Notes: generated from the letters alone by a model not told the origin. 51,848 nucleotides of DNA from Cellulosimicrobium arenosum (GCF_014837295.1 NZ_JACYHB010000019.1:1-51848); one strand, 5' to 3'. Positions 1 to 7,545 are shown, counted from the first letter of the stretch. Numbers and translations: made by a program.

Positions 1-121
1 GGGGAGGGGCGGCGGCGGGTCGTGGCGGGCCTGGCGGGAGCCCGCGAGGAACGAGCGGGCGGATGGAAGACCCGCCGCCGCCCCTCCCCGCCCGGCCGCC
101 GCACGCACAGACCGCGACCTT

Positions 122-161
122 GCCGACGCGCCGACGCGCCGACGCGCCGACGCGCCGACGC
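122..161. repeat. 8-bp tandem repeat, five perfect copies
   Basis: Five uninterrupted copies of GCCGACGC lie just downstream of the aldo/keto reductase stop codon. The unit is not a multiple of three and no gene is supported in bases 1-165. That stretch otherwise holds only a weak hairpin (40-45 pairing with 55-60). The array could vary in copy number by slippage. Confidence 0.9.
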
Positions 162-165
162 AGGC

Positions 166-1161
166 TCACCACCGGTCGTGGATCTGCCCCCGGAGGTACT
201 CGTCGTAGATCTCGCGCACGCCGGACGCGAAGAGCGGTCCGAGCACGTCGAGCGAGCCCGCGACCGCGTTCGAGCGTGCCTGGTCCACGTTCCGTGCGCC
301 GGGGATGACCGTGGAGACGCCGGAGCGCTGCCAGATCCACGCGATGGCGGCCTGCGCGGGCGTCACGTCGGCGCCGAGCCGGTCGCGCACGAGAGCGGTG
401 AACTCGCCCGCGGCCCGCACCCCGGTCTCGTAGTCCACGCCCGAGAAGGTCTCGCCGACGTCGAACGCGCTGCCGTCCCGGTTGAACGAGCGGTGGTCGT
501 CGTCCGCGAAGGTCGTGGTCCGGGTGTACTTCCCCGAGAGCAGGCCGGACGCGAGCGGGACGCGGGCGATGATGCCCACCCCCGCGTCCGAGGCGGCAGG
601 CAGGACCTGCTCGAGCGGCTTGAGCCGGAACGCGTTGAGGATGATCTGCACCGACGCCACGTGGGGCCGGGCGATCGCCGTCAGCGCCTCGTCGACGGTC
701 TCCACGCTCACGCCGTAGGACGCGATCGCGCCCTCCGCCCGCAGGGTGTCGAGCGCATCGTACACCTCGTCGCGCGAGTACACGTCGGTCGGCGGGCAGT
801 GCAGCTGCACGAGGTCGAGGCGCTCGGTGCCCAGGTTGCGCCGCGACCGGTCGGTCCACTCGCGGAACTTCGCGAGCGTGAAGTTGTCGGGGTCCTGCTC
901 CTCGCGGCGACCCATCTTCGTCGCGACGGTGATCGAGTGGCCCGGGTTGTCGGCGAGGTAGGAGCCGATGACCTGCTCGCTGCGCCCGTCGCCGTAGACG
1001 TCGGCGGTGTCGAAGAAGGACACGCCGGCCTCGGCGGACGCGTCGAGCACCGCACGGGCGTCGGCCTCGCTGACGTCTCCCCAGTCGGCACCGAGCTGCC
1101 AGGTCCCCAACCCGACGACCGAGACGAGTCGTCCCGTGCGTCCGAGCACTCGTCGTTCCAT
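166..1161 (-). CDS. Aldo/keto reductase family oxidoreductase
   Basis: This is an NAD(P)H-dependent (alpha/beta)8-barrel oxidoreductase of 331 residues, the usual family length. The catalytic tetrad is visible: D51 in FFDTAD, Y56 in VYG, K82 in VATKMG and H121 in VQLHCP. Features typical of the family include the N-terminal LGRTGRLVSVVGLGTW strand and the C-terminal cofactor loop VIPGARNVDQARSN. The ATG at 1161 was chosen because GAGGAGG precedes it at good spacing; the frame stays open far upstream but that part is composition-driven. It is divergent from the aldose 1-epimerase gene, which suggests carbohydrate or aldehyde metabolism. The substrate cannot be predicted from sequence. Confidence 0.93.
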   Translation of the reverse strand: MERRVLGRTGRLVSVVGLGTWQLGADWGDVSEADARAVLDASAEAGVSFFDTADVYGDGRSEQVIGSYLADNPGHSITVATKMGRREEQDPDNFTLAKFREWTDRSRRNLGTERLDLVQLHCPPTDVYSRDEVYDALDTLRAEGAIASYGVSVETVDEALTAIARPHVASVQIILNAFRLKPLEQVLPAASDAGVGIIARVPLASGLLSGKYTRTTTFADDDHRSFNRDGSAFDVGETFSGVDYETGVRAAGEFTALVRDRLGADVTPAQAAIAWIWQRSGVSTVIPGARNVDQARSNAVAGSLDVLGPLFASGVREIYDEYLRGQIHDRW

Positions 1162-1255
1162 CGTTCCTCCTCGTGCTGCGTCGGGCGCGGCGGTGCGCGC
1201 GCCCGACCACCGAGTCTGACGGGAGCCGGTCGATCCCGCACCCGCGCGCGCCGAG

Positions 1256-1261
1256 TACCGT
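1256..1261 (+). promoter_or_regulatory. -10 element for leaderless epimerase mRNA
   Basis: TACCGT is followed by 8 nt and then GTG at 1270. There is no Shine-Dalgarno sequence, so transcription probably begins at or next to the start codon. Confidence 0.45.
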
Positions 1262-1269
1262 ATGTGAGC

Positions 1270-2181
1270 GTGAACACCTACGCCCCCACCGGAGCCCAGC
1301 TCCGCATCGTCCACGGAGACCACGCCGCCACGATCACCGAGGTCGGAGCTGCCGTGCGCGAGTACACCGTCGGCGGCCGACCCGTCTTCGTCCCGTTCCC
1401 GGCCGACGAGCTCTCGCCCGCCTTCAACGGCGGTGTGCTGGTGCCCTGGCCCAACAGGTTGCGCGACGGCGCGTACGAGCTGGACGGCACGGCGTACCAG
1501 GTGCCGATCACCGAGCCGCGCCGAGGCACCGCGCTGCACGGGCTCGCCTGCTGGCAGCGGTGGGGCGTCGTCGAGCACGACGTCGCCACCGTCACGCTCG
1601 AGCTCGCCCTCGTCCCGACCCCCGGCTACCCGTTCTCCGTCGTCACGCGCGTCACGTACTCGCTCGGGGACGACGGGCTGCACGTGCGGGTCCGGACGAC
1701 CAACGTGGGACCCGGGGCGGCGCCGTACGGCGTCGGCTTCCACCCGTGGCTGTCCCCGAACGGCGCGGACCTGGACGAGTGCACGCTCCGCCTGGACGCG
1801 ACGACGCGCGTCACGACCGACGACCGGCTGCTGCCGACGGGCACGGAGCCGGCGTCGGGCTCGTTCGACCTGCGCGAGGCCCGCCCGCTCGCCGGGGTGG
1901 ATCTCGACGACGCGTACGTGGACGTGCTCCGCGACGACGACGGCCTGTCCTGGACACGGCTCGCGGCCCCGGACGGTCGCACGGCGGCGATCTGGATGGA
2001 CTCCACCATGGACACATGGCAGGTCTGCACGGGCGACCACGTCGACCCGGCGTTCCGCCGGTCAGGCGTCGCCGCCGAACCCATGAGCTGCATCGCGGAC
2101 GCGTTCCGCACGGGCGACCGGCTCGTCCGGCTGACCACCGGCCAGACCCACGAGGTCACGTGGGGAGCGACGCTGCTGTGA
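1270..2181 (+). CDS. Aldose 1-epimerase family protein
   Basis: The protein (303 residues) is a galactose-mutarotase-like beta-sandwich enzyme that would interconvert sugar anomers or hexose-6-phosphates. The N-terminal part carries VLVPWPNRLRDG and TALHGL. A mid-protein PYGVGFHPW holds the second conserved histidine, and the C-terminal AAEPMSC supplies the expected catalytic glutamate. The upstream continuation of the frame to base 22 is antisense to the reductase gene and is not coding. GTG 1270 is preferred because TACCGT lies 8 nt upstream; GTG 1264, two codons earlier, is an alternative. The exact sugar is unknown. Confidence 0.9.
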   Translation: MNTYAPTGAQLRIVHGDHAATITEVGAAVREYTVGGRPVFVPFPADELSPAFNGGVLVPWPNRLRDGAYELDGTAYQVPITEPRRGTALHGLACWQRWGVVEHDVATVTLELALVPTPGYPFSVVTRVTYSLGDDGLHVRVRTTNVGPGAAPYGVGFHPWLSPNGADLDECTLRLDATTRVTTDDRLLPTGTEPASGSFDLREARPLAGVDLDDAYVDVLRDDDGLSWTRLAAPDGRTAAIWMDSTMDTWQVCTGDHVDPAFRRSGVAAEPMSCIADAFRTGDRLVRLTTGQTHEVTWGATLL

Positions 2182-2267
2182 GCCGCGCGCGCGGCGACGG
2201 CGGAGCGGGCGGCCCCCCGACACGCCGCTGAGACGTGGACGGGTCGTCCGCCGGCCCCCGCGTCGGC

Positions 2268-2273
2268 GACAAT
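2268..2273 (+). promoter_or_regulatory. -10 element for leaderless SGNH mRNA
   Basis: GACAAT is followed by exactly 6 nt and GTG 2280, with no ribosome binding site. This favours GTG 2280 over the upstream in-frame ATG 2235. Confidence 0.45.
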
Positions 2274-2279
2274 GGCTCC

Positions 2280-2894
2280 GTGGAGGACGCCGCTCATCGA
2301 GAAGTTCGCATCTGCGTCGTCGGCGACGAGCTGTGCGCCGGCGCCGGGGACGCCAAAGCCCTGGGGTGGGCGGGCAGGGTGGTGGCACGCACGCACTTCC
2401 CGCACCCCGCCTACGTCTTCCCGCTCGCGATCCCGGGCGAGACCACGACCGCGCTCAGCCAGCGCTGGGAGACCGAGACGGTACGGCGCTTCGCCACGGA
2501 CCCGGACGTCGACAACCGCCTCGTCGTCGGGCTCGGACGGCACGACCTGGACGCGGGGCTGTCCGTCGCGCGGTCGCGCCTCAACCTGGCGAACATCCTC
2601 GACGTGGCGGACTCCCAGCGGCTGCAGACGTTCGTCGTCGGCCCTCCGCCCGGCCGTCCGCAGGACGGCCCCCGCCTGGCCGAGCTGTCCAACGCCTTCG
2701 CCGACGTCGCCAACCGCCGCCGGGTGCCGTACGTGGACACGTTCAGCCCGCTGGTCACGCACGAGCAGTGGCTCGCGGACCTGGCGCAGAGCGGCAACGG
2801 CCTCCCCGGGCAGGCGGGCTACGGGCTCATGGCGTGGCTCGTGCTGCACACCGGCTGGCACGCCTGGCTCGGGCTGCCCGACGCCGCGGCCTGA
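2280..2894 (+). CDS. SGNH/GDSL hydrolase-like protein with GDE variant
   Basis: The protein (204 residues) has the SGNH-hydrolase layout: an N-terminal strand VRICVVGDELCAG (block I), a central VVGLGRHDL (block III position) and a C-terminal histidine-containing segment. In block I the nucleophilic serine of GDSL is replaced by glutamate (GDEL, residue 17), and the block III GxND is GRHD. I recall a group of actinobacterial homologues with the same GDEL signature, so this is probably a family feature rather than a mutation. The protein may be a non-esterase member or use a different mechanism. No signal peptide is seen. The start follows the leaderless promoter signature. Confidence 0.75.
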   Translation: MEDAAHREVRICVVGDELCAGAGDAKALGWAGRVVARTHFPHPAYVFPLAIPGETTTALSQRWETETVRRFATDPDVDNRLVVGLGRHDLDAGLSVARSRLNLANILDVADSQRLQTFVVGPPPGRPQDGPRLAELSNAFADVANRRRVPYVDTFSPLVTHEQWLADLAQSGNGLPGQAGYGLMAWLVLHTGWHAWLGLPDAAA

Positions 2895-2908
2895 GCCGCG
2901 GCGTCGGG
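2877..2908. terminator. 14-bp hairpin between convergent genes
   Basis: A perfect stem (2877-2890 with 2895-2908) closes a 4-nt loop, CTGA, that contains the stop codon of the SGNH gene. It lies between that gene and the convergent DUF4097 gene and could stop transcription from both sides. There is no U-tract, as is common in high-GC genomes. Confidence 0.6.
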
Positions 2909-2927
2909 TGTCCCGCGGGGCGCGGGC

Positions 2928-3731
2928 TCAGCCGCGTGAGACGGTGACGTCCCCCGAGACCGTCCGCGCCGACACGTACGCCGCTGCGGCGCCGCGCGGG
3001 TCGACGTGGTCGACCTTGGTCGAGCGCTGCGCCGAGCTCTCGAGCGGGGCGCCGTCGAGCACCACCTTGCCGTTCACGCTGCGCGCCCGGATGTTGACGG
3101 GGGTTTCGGGGCCCAGCCGCACGGCGACGTCCCCGGAGACCGTCTTCGCCTCGACGAGCGGCGTCTGCTCGCGCGCGACGATCTCCACGTTGCTCGAGAC
3201 CGTCGAGACCGAGGCGCGGCCGAGCGTCCCGACCAGGTTCACGGCTCCCGACCCGGTGCTCACGCGCACGTCGCCGAGGTGCTCGAGCACGTCGACCGAC
3301 GCCGATGCTGTCTTGACGGAGACGGCGCCGCTGGAGCCCTGCACGCGCACCGGTCCCGTCGCGGTCGCGACCGTCAGCGCACCGCGCGTGCCGGTCGCGG
3401 TCGTGGCGGCCACCGACGTGGAGAGCTTCAGCGCGACGTCCACGGGGACGGTCAGGCGCACCGTGGCACTGTCCTTGTCGCGCATGCCCTTGGCACGTTC
3501 GACGATCCCCTCGAAGCCCGAGAAGTCGTAGCCGATCCTCAGGTCGCCGTCGTGCGCGCTCACCTGCAGCGGTCGCTCGGAGATCTCGGCGACCTCGACG
3601 TGCGCTCCCGACGTGCGCGCCGGGTCGGCCACGACGTCGAGCGAACCGGCGTTCAGCTGGACGACGACGCGGCGGACCTCGTCCACGTCGATGTTCTGCG
3701 GGGCGTTGATCACCCAGGACTCTGTAGTCAT
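2928..3731 (-). CDS. DUF4097 family beta-strand repeat protein
   Basis: This 267-residue protein is made of short repeated beta-strand motifs of the form VxVxTxSGxV (SGAVSVKTASASVDV, VRVSTGSGAVNLV, KTVSGDVAVRL, RTVSGDVTVSRG). These are typical of the DUF4097 right-handed beta-helix-like fold. No signal peptide or membrane segment is visible, so it is probably cytoplasmic. ATG 3731 is preferred over GTG 3737 because GAGGAG is then 7 nt upstream. It is the last gene of a DUF4097-PadR-DUF4097 operon, 54 bp after the PadR gene. Molecular function is unknown. Confidence 0.88.
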   Translation of the reverse strand: MTTESWVINAPQNIDVDEVRRVVVQLNAGSLDVVADPARTSGAHVEVAEISERPLQVSAHDGDLRIGYDFSGFEGIVERAKGMRDKDSATVRLTVPVDVALKLSTSVAATTATGTRGALTVATATGPVRVQGSSGAVSVKTASASVDVLEHLGDVRVSTGSGAVNLVGTLGRASVSTVSSNVEIVAREQTPLVEAKTVSGDVAVRLGPETPVNIRARSVNGKVVLDGAPLESSAQRSTKVDHVDPRGAAAAYVSARTVSGDVTVSRG

Positions 3732-3785
3732 GTGCACTCTCCTCGGGTCGGGATTCCTGTGGTCGGTTCGTGTGGTTCGTGCGGA

Positions 3786-4379
3786 TCAGGGAAGGGTCGC
3801 GCGCACGGCGTCGCGCGCGCCGTCGAGCACGGTGCGCAGCGTGTCGAGCGACACGTCCGTGACCGCGCCGGACGCGTCGGCGCGGCGCAGGTCGGCCCGG
3901 ACCTCGTCCCGGAACCGGCGCAGCGCGACCTCGGCCTCCGCGCGACGCCGGGCCGAGTCGCGCCGACGCCCCTCGCTCGCGTCGGGACGTTCGCGCGCGG
4001 ACCGGGCCGCCGCGGTGAGCTCGGCACGCAGCCCCGCGAGGGACCCCTGGACGTCGGCGCGCAACGCCTGCGCGCGGCGTCGCACCGTCTCGGTGATGTC
4101 GTGCTCGAGCGCGAAGACGTCGTCCCGCCGGGCTGCGAGCTCCGCCCGCCCGGCGGGGGTGAGCTCGTAGGTCGACTTGCGACCGTCCTCGCTGCGCACG
4201 ACCAGGCCGTCCTCCTCGAGCCGGGCCAGGCGCGGGTAGATGGTTCCCGCGCTCGGGCGGTAGGTCCCGCCGAACCGCTGGGAGAGCTCCGTCATGAGCT
4301 CGTACCCGTGCTTGGGCCCGGACGCGAGGAGGGCCAGCAGGTAGAGCCGGAGCTGCCCGTGGGCGAACACGGTGGCCAT
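3786..4379 (-). CDS. PadR family transcriptional regulator
   Basis: The protein (197 residues) has the PadR winged helix at the N terminus: LYLLALLASGPKHGYELM, then RPSAGTIYPRLARLEEDG and the wing region KSTYELTPAGRAEL. An Arg/Ala-rich helical C-terminal half suits a dimerisation arm. The stop of the upstream DUF4097 gene overlaps the start (TGATG), so translation is coupled. PadR proteins usually repress their own operon. Two near-identical palindromes upstream of this operon (5272-5310) are the obvious candidate operators. The ligand is unknown. Confidence 0.93.
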   Translation of the reverse strand: MATVFAHGQLRLYLLALLASGPKHGYELMTELSQRFGGTYRPSAGTIYPRLARLEEDGLVVRSEDGRKSTYELTPAGRAELAARRDDVFALEHDITETVRRRAQALRADVQGSLAGLRAELTAAARSARERPDASEGRRRDSARRRAEAEVALRRFRDEVRADLRRADASGAVTDVSLDTLRTVLDGARDAVRATLP

Positions 4380-5233
4380 CAGCGACCGACCGCCCCGTCG
4401 TCGACCGGCGCCGCGGGGACGGCGCCGTCGTGGGCACCGCGCAGGACCGTGACGCCGCCGGAGACGGCTGTCACCTCGACCGGTCGCCCGGGGCCGTGCA
4501 CGGCCGCCCGTGTGAAGGAGCCGAACGAGACGTGCTGCGCCTCGCCGTCCACGACGACGCGTCCGCTCAGGCAGCGGACGGCGTAGTCCATCAGGTCCGG
4601 GTCCGGGAGGCGGACGAGCACGTCCGCGGACACGGCGTTGACGCGCACCACGGACGGGGTCGTGCTCGTCGCCACCGTCACGGTGCCCGACACGGAGTCG
4701 ACGGTCAGCTCGCTCAGCGCGCCGGTCGCCGTCAGAGCCCCGGAGACCGACTCCATCTCCAGGCGTCCGTCGTGCTCGCTCGCCGCGACGTCACCCGAGA
4801 CGGTGTCGACGTGGAGCGTGCCGCAGGTCCGGCTCGCGACGAGCGCACCGGAGACCGTCGCCAGGTACGCGCCGTCGTGCAGCCCGGCGACGAGCGCCTC
4901 CCCCGTCACGGTCCGGACCCGGACCTGGGTGCCGGCCGGCACCGCCACGTGGATCTCCGCGGCGTCCGTCCCCGTGTACGAGCGGAACCGCTCGACGAAG
5001 CCCCGCCATCCGACGCTGACGGGGCCGTGCCCGATCCGGAGCGCGTCGCCCGCGTACTCGACCTCGAGCGGACGTCCGTCGACCGCGTGGACCTCGACCC
5101 GCGCGTCGGTGCGCCCGGGATCGTCGTGGGCGACGACGTCGACGCGCCCTCCGAGCACCGTCGCGTCGAGCGAGCCGACGCGCTCGAGGTCGATGATCTG
5201 GGGACCGTCGACGGTCCAGCTCTCGCCGTTCAT
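4379..5233 (-). CDS. DUF4097 family beta-strand repeat protein, operon leader gene
   Basis: This 284-residue paralogue of the gene at 2928 opens with NGESWTVDGPQIIDL, matching the other protein's TTESWVINAPQNIDV. It carries repeated VSGxxxxx strands (ATVSGALVAS, DTVSGDVAAS, ESVSGALTAT, DSVSGTVTVA). ATG 5233 was chosen because it restores this shared N terminus and AGGAGG lies upstream; the open frame beyond is noncoding. Encoding a PadR between two DUF4097 paralogues suggests that the two proteins act together or sense related states. Function is unknown. Confidence 0.88.
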   Translation of the reverse strand: MNGESWTVDGPQIIDLERVGSLDATVLGGRVDVVAHDDPGRTDARVEVHAVDGRPLEVEYAGDALRIGHGPVSVGWRGFVERFRSYTGTDAAEIHVAVPAGTQVRVRTVTGEALVAGLHDGAYLATVSGALVASRTCGTLHVDTVSGDVAASEHDGRLEMESVSGALTATGALSELTVDSVSGTVTVATSTTPSVVRVNAVSADVLVRLPDPDLMDYAVRCLSGRVVVDGEAQHVSFGSFTRAAVHGPGRPVEVTAVSGGVTVLRGAHDGAVPAAPVDDGAVGR

Positions 5234-5271
5234 CTGTGTTCCGTCCTCCTGGGAGCCGTCCAACCGGCCAC

Positions 5272-5287
5272 ACGCGATATATCGCGT
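5272..5287. promoter_or_regulatory. Palindromic operator 1 (putative PadR site)
   Basis: ACGCGATATATCGCGT is a perfect 16-bp inverted repeat with an AT-rich centre in an otherwise GC-rich region. It lies 39 bp upstream of the DUF4097-PadR-DUF4097 operon start. Confidence 0.7.
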
Positions 5288-5294
5288 CAGACAG

Positions 5295-5310
5295 ACACGA
5301 TATATCGCGT
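5295..5310. promoter_or_regulatory. Palindromic operator 2 (putative PadR site)
   Basis: ACACGATATATCGCGT repeats operator 1 with one changed base. Its centre is 23 bp from that of operator 1, about two helical turns. It sits between the PadR operon and the divergent bL37 gene, so it could affect both. Confidence 0.7.
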
Positions 5311-5395
5311 TCGCCCGCAGGGCAAGGTGTCCTGTGTGGGACCATGGAAGGCAGTCGGGGCCCGATCCCCGCACGAGACCCCACGGGAGAACACC

Positions 5396-5470
5396 ATGAG
5401 CAAGCGCGGACGCAAGCGTCGCAGCCGCAAGGGCAACGCAGCGAACCACGGGAAGCGCCCCAACGCCTGA
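5396..5470 (+). CDS. 50S ribosomal protein bL37
   Basis: This 24-residue, extremely basic peptide starts MSKRGRKRRSRKG and ends ANHGKRPNA. It matches the small actinobacterial large-subunit protein bL37 first seen in mycobacterial ribosome structures, which packs against 23S rRNA. GGGAG lies just upstream of the ATG, and a strong terminator follows directly, so the gene forms a single-gene transcript divergent from the PadR operon. It is easily missed in annotation because of its length. The identification rests on the whole sequence pattern and size. Confidence 0.9.
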   Translation: MSKRGRKRRSRKGNAANHGKRPNA

Positions 5471-5487
5471 GGCGACACGAGCACAGC

Positions 5488-5526
5488 ACGAAGGCCCGGA
5501 CCGACACCGTCGGTCCGGGCCTTCGT
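5488..5526. terminator. 18-bp-stem terminator between bL37 and rsrA
   Basis: A core 13-bp perfect stem (5493-5505 with 5509-5521, loop ACC) extends by five more pairs outward to 5488-5526. It lies directly after bL37 and before the convergent rsrA stop, so it can serve both directions. Confidence 0.85.
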
Positions 5527-5544
5527 CGTCCCTGGGACGAGCGC

Positions 5545-5895
5545 TCAGCGCTCCTCGATCACCGCGGTGGTGGTGGTGGTCGTGATCGAGGTCGCCGTCA
5601 TCACGGTCAGCTGCGCGTGGATGCGTGCCCGCAGCCCCGCGGGCGCCTGCTCGTGGCAGGACCGCTGCACGAGACGCTTCACGAGCTCCTCGACGCTCAG
5701 CTCCGCGAGGCACGGCGAGCAGTGTGCGACGTGCGCGCGCATCTGCTGCTCGTCCTCCGGCGTCATCTGCGAGTCCAGGTACTCGTAGAGGTGCAGGAGC
5801 GCGTGCTCGCACTCCGACTGCCCCTGCGTCGAGTGCGGGATGGGGGTGACCGTGGCCCCCGCGTCACTCTCCTGTGCGTGCTGGCCCGTGCTCAC
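5545..5895 (-). CDS. rsrA: Mycothiol-system anti-sigma factor RsrA/RshA
   Basis: This 116-residue zinc-binding anti-sigma factor should hold SigR inactive until disulfide stress. It carries the ZAS signature H55-x3-C59-x2-C62 (HVAHCSPC) and the upstream C29. In this family oxidation of these cysteines releases zinc and the sigma factor. The N-terminal 25 residues and Thr-rich C-terminal tail are variable. The GTG start overlaps the sigma-factor stop (GTGA), giving translational coupling and balanced stoichiometry. Confidence 0.95.
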   Translation of the reverse strand: MSTGQHAQESDAGATVTPIPHSTQGQSECEHALLHLYEYLDSQMTPEDEQQMRAHVAHCSPCLAELSVEELVKRLVQRSCHEQAPAGLRARIHAQLTVMTATSITTTTTTAVIEER

Positions 5896-6566
5896 GACTC
5901 ACCTCCGGCGTTCTTCGCTCCGACCAGGCCGCGCCTGGTCGCGTAGTCCGCGAGCAGCTCGCGCAGCTGACGCCGGCCGCGGTGCAGGCGGGACATGACC
6001 GTTCCGATCGGTGTCCCCATGATCTCCGCGATCTCCTTGTAGGGGAAGCCCTCGACGTCGGCGTAGTACACCACCATGCGCCGATCCTCCGGGAGCTCGG
6101 CCAGGGCACGCTTGACGTCGGAGTCCGGGAGCCGGTCCAACGCCTCCGCCTCGGCCGAGCGCAGACCCTGGGACGTGTGCGACGCCGCCCGGGCGATCTG
6201 CCAGTCCTCGACGTCGTCCGTCTGCGCCTTCTGCGGCTCACGCTGCTTCTTGCGGTAGGTGTTGATGAACGTGTTCGTCAGGATCCGGTACAGCCACGCC
6301 TTGAGGTTCGTCCCCGGTCGGTACTGGTGGAACGCCGCGAACGCCTTGGCGAACGTCTCCTGCACGAGGTCCTCGGCGTCCGTCGGGTTGCGCGTCATGC
6401 GCAGGGCCGCGGAGTAGAGCTGGTCGAGGTACTGCAGGGCGTCCTGCTCGAACCGGGCGGCACGCGCGGCGTCGCTCTCCGCCGCGGGCGCACGGTCGGT
6501 CTCGGTGCTCTCGTCCGGGTTCGCGTCGTTGCTCGCGTCCGGGGCGGAGGTGGGTGGCGTCGTCAT
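5892..6566 (-). CDS. sigR: ECF sigma factor SigR/SigH (oxidative and thiol stress)
   Basis: This 224-residue ECF sigma factor has region 2 ([20 protein letters not shown], then [20 protein letters not shown]) and region 4 ([20 protein letters not shown], then [20 protein letters not shown]). The adjacent RsrA with its redox zinc motif places it in the SigR/SigH group controlling thiol-disulfide stress genes. The ATG at 6566 is 8 nt downstream of TAGGCT and fits a leaderless constitutive transcript. The frame stays open upstream, and a SigR-type promoter sits just before an in-frame GTG at 6719. A longer isoform with 51 extra residues is therefore plausible (see findings). Confidence 0.95.
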   Translation of the reverse strand: MTTPPTSAPDASNDANPDESTETDRAPAAESDAARAARFEQDALQYLDQLYSAALRMTRNPTDAEDLVQETFAKAFAAFHQYRPGTNLKAWLYRILTNTFINTYRKKQREPQKAQTDDVEDWQIARAASHTSQGLRSAEAEALDRLPDSDVKRALAELPEDRRMVVYYADVEGFPYKEIAEIMGTPIGTVMSRLHRGRRQLRELLADYATRRGLVGAKNAGGES

Positions 6567-6574
6567 CACCGACG

Positions 6575-6580
6575 AGCCTA
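6575..6580 (-). promoter_or_regulatory. -10 element, leaderless sigR mRNA
   Basis: TAGGCT on the minus strand is followed by 8 nt and ATG 6566 without a ribosome binding site. It would give the short, housekeeping sigma isoform. Confidence 0.45.
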
Positions 6581-6728
6581 GTCCTCCACGGCCCCGTCCG
6601 TCCGGCGAGCCGACAGCGAGAACGCGCGTGGTGGGCCAGCCGGCGGTGGGCTGCGCGGGTGCGGACGGTCGCAGGGCCACGGACGGCGGCTGGACCTGGT
6701 GCTCGAGAACGCATGTCACGACCTCTCC

Positions 6729-6755
6729 AACGGTTCCCCGGCCCGTCCCATTCCC
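6729..6755 (-). promoter_or_regulatory. SigR-dependent autoregulatory promoter of sigR
   Basis: The minus strand reads GGGAAT, 18 nt, GTT, the established SigR/SigH promoter consensus. Transcription would start about 6722, a few bases before GTG 6719, which is in frame with sigR. The remaining 6567-6863 intergenic sequence shows no gene. Confidence 0.75.
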
Positions 6756-6863
6756 GACGGCCCCGCGCGGCGAGGAGTTCCCGCCGACGAGCCGTGGCGG
6801 GTGGCGCGGCGGCGCCGCGCGAGGCAGGCTGGGACAGAACGCCCACCTGCGAAGGAGTCCCCC

Positions 6864-7496
6864 ATGCCGATGCTGCTTCGTCAGCTCGCGAGGCCGATGC
6901 TGGCCTCGTGGTTCGTCTACGACGGCGTCCAGGCCGCGATCCGCCCCGCCGAGCACGTCCGCGCGGCCCGGAGCGGTGTCGAGCTCGTCGAACGGAGCGT
7001 CGGCGTCGAGGCACCGCTCAGCGAGAAGCAGGTCACCGCCCTCGTCCGTGCGCACGGCGCGGCGACGGCGCTGGCCGGGCTCTGCCTCGCCGTCGGCAAG
7101 GCGCCGCGGACCGCGTCCCTCGCGCTCGCGGCGCTCACCGTCCCGCTCGCGGTGGTGAACCAGCCCTTCACCTCCGGCGAGGCGACGCGGGCAGAGCGGA
7201 CCCGTCGGTTCGTCACGAACATCGGCGCGATCGGGGCCGCGCTCATCGCCGGTGCGGACTACGAGGGCCGGCCCGGGGTCCAGTGGCGGCTGGCGAAGGC
7301 GCGGCACGACCTCGCGCTCGCCAAGGACGCCAAGCAGGAGGCGCTCGTCGCGAGCGCCAAGGACGCTGCGCACCAGACCGGTCGGTCCGCACGCAAGGCG
7401 GCCAGGTCCGCGCGCACGTCCGCCGAGCAGGCGGCCGCGAGCGTGTCGCACGCGGTGCACGACGCCGGCGACGCCGTCCGGGCCACGGTCTCCTGA
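6864..7496 (+). CDS. DoxX family membrane protein
   Basis: The 210-residue protein begins with the DoxX pattern [19 protein letters not shown] and has three or four hydrophobic segments (about residues 70-105 and 118-135). A long charged Ala/Arg/Lys helical C-terminal tail (about 140-210) is likely cytoplasmic. GAAGGAG lies 7 nt upstream of the ATG. DoxX proteins are small integral membrane proteins; in mycobacteria a DoxX homologue works with SodA and SseA in redox defence, which fits the divergent sigR neighbour, but that link is inference. Confidence 0.8.
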   Translation: MPMLLRQLARPMLASWFVYDGVQAAIRPAEHVRAARSGVELVERSVGVEAPLSEKQVTALVRAHGAATALAGLCLAVGKAPRTASLALAALTVPLAVVNQPFTSGEATRAERTRRFVTNIGAIGAALIAGADYEGRPGVQWRLAKARHDLALAKDAKQEALVASAKDAAHQTGRSARKAARSARTSAEQAAASVSHAVHDAGDAVRATVS

Positions 7497-7533
7497 GCGG
7501 CGGACGCTCCGCCGTCGGGCCGCGACGCTCCAC

Positions 7534-7539
7534 TAGCCT
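7534..7539 (+). promoter_or_regulatory. -10 element, leaderless aroA mRNA
   Basis: TAGCCT is followed by 6 nt and ATG 7546, with no Shine-Dalgarno sequence. Confidence 0.5.
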
Positions 7540-7545
7540 GGGGCC

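Noticed and set aside
22-1269. N-terminal extension of the epimerase frame
   Set aside because: It is antisense to the aldo/keto reductase with its catalytic tetrad, and the leaderless start at 1270 explains the real gene.
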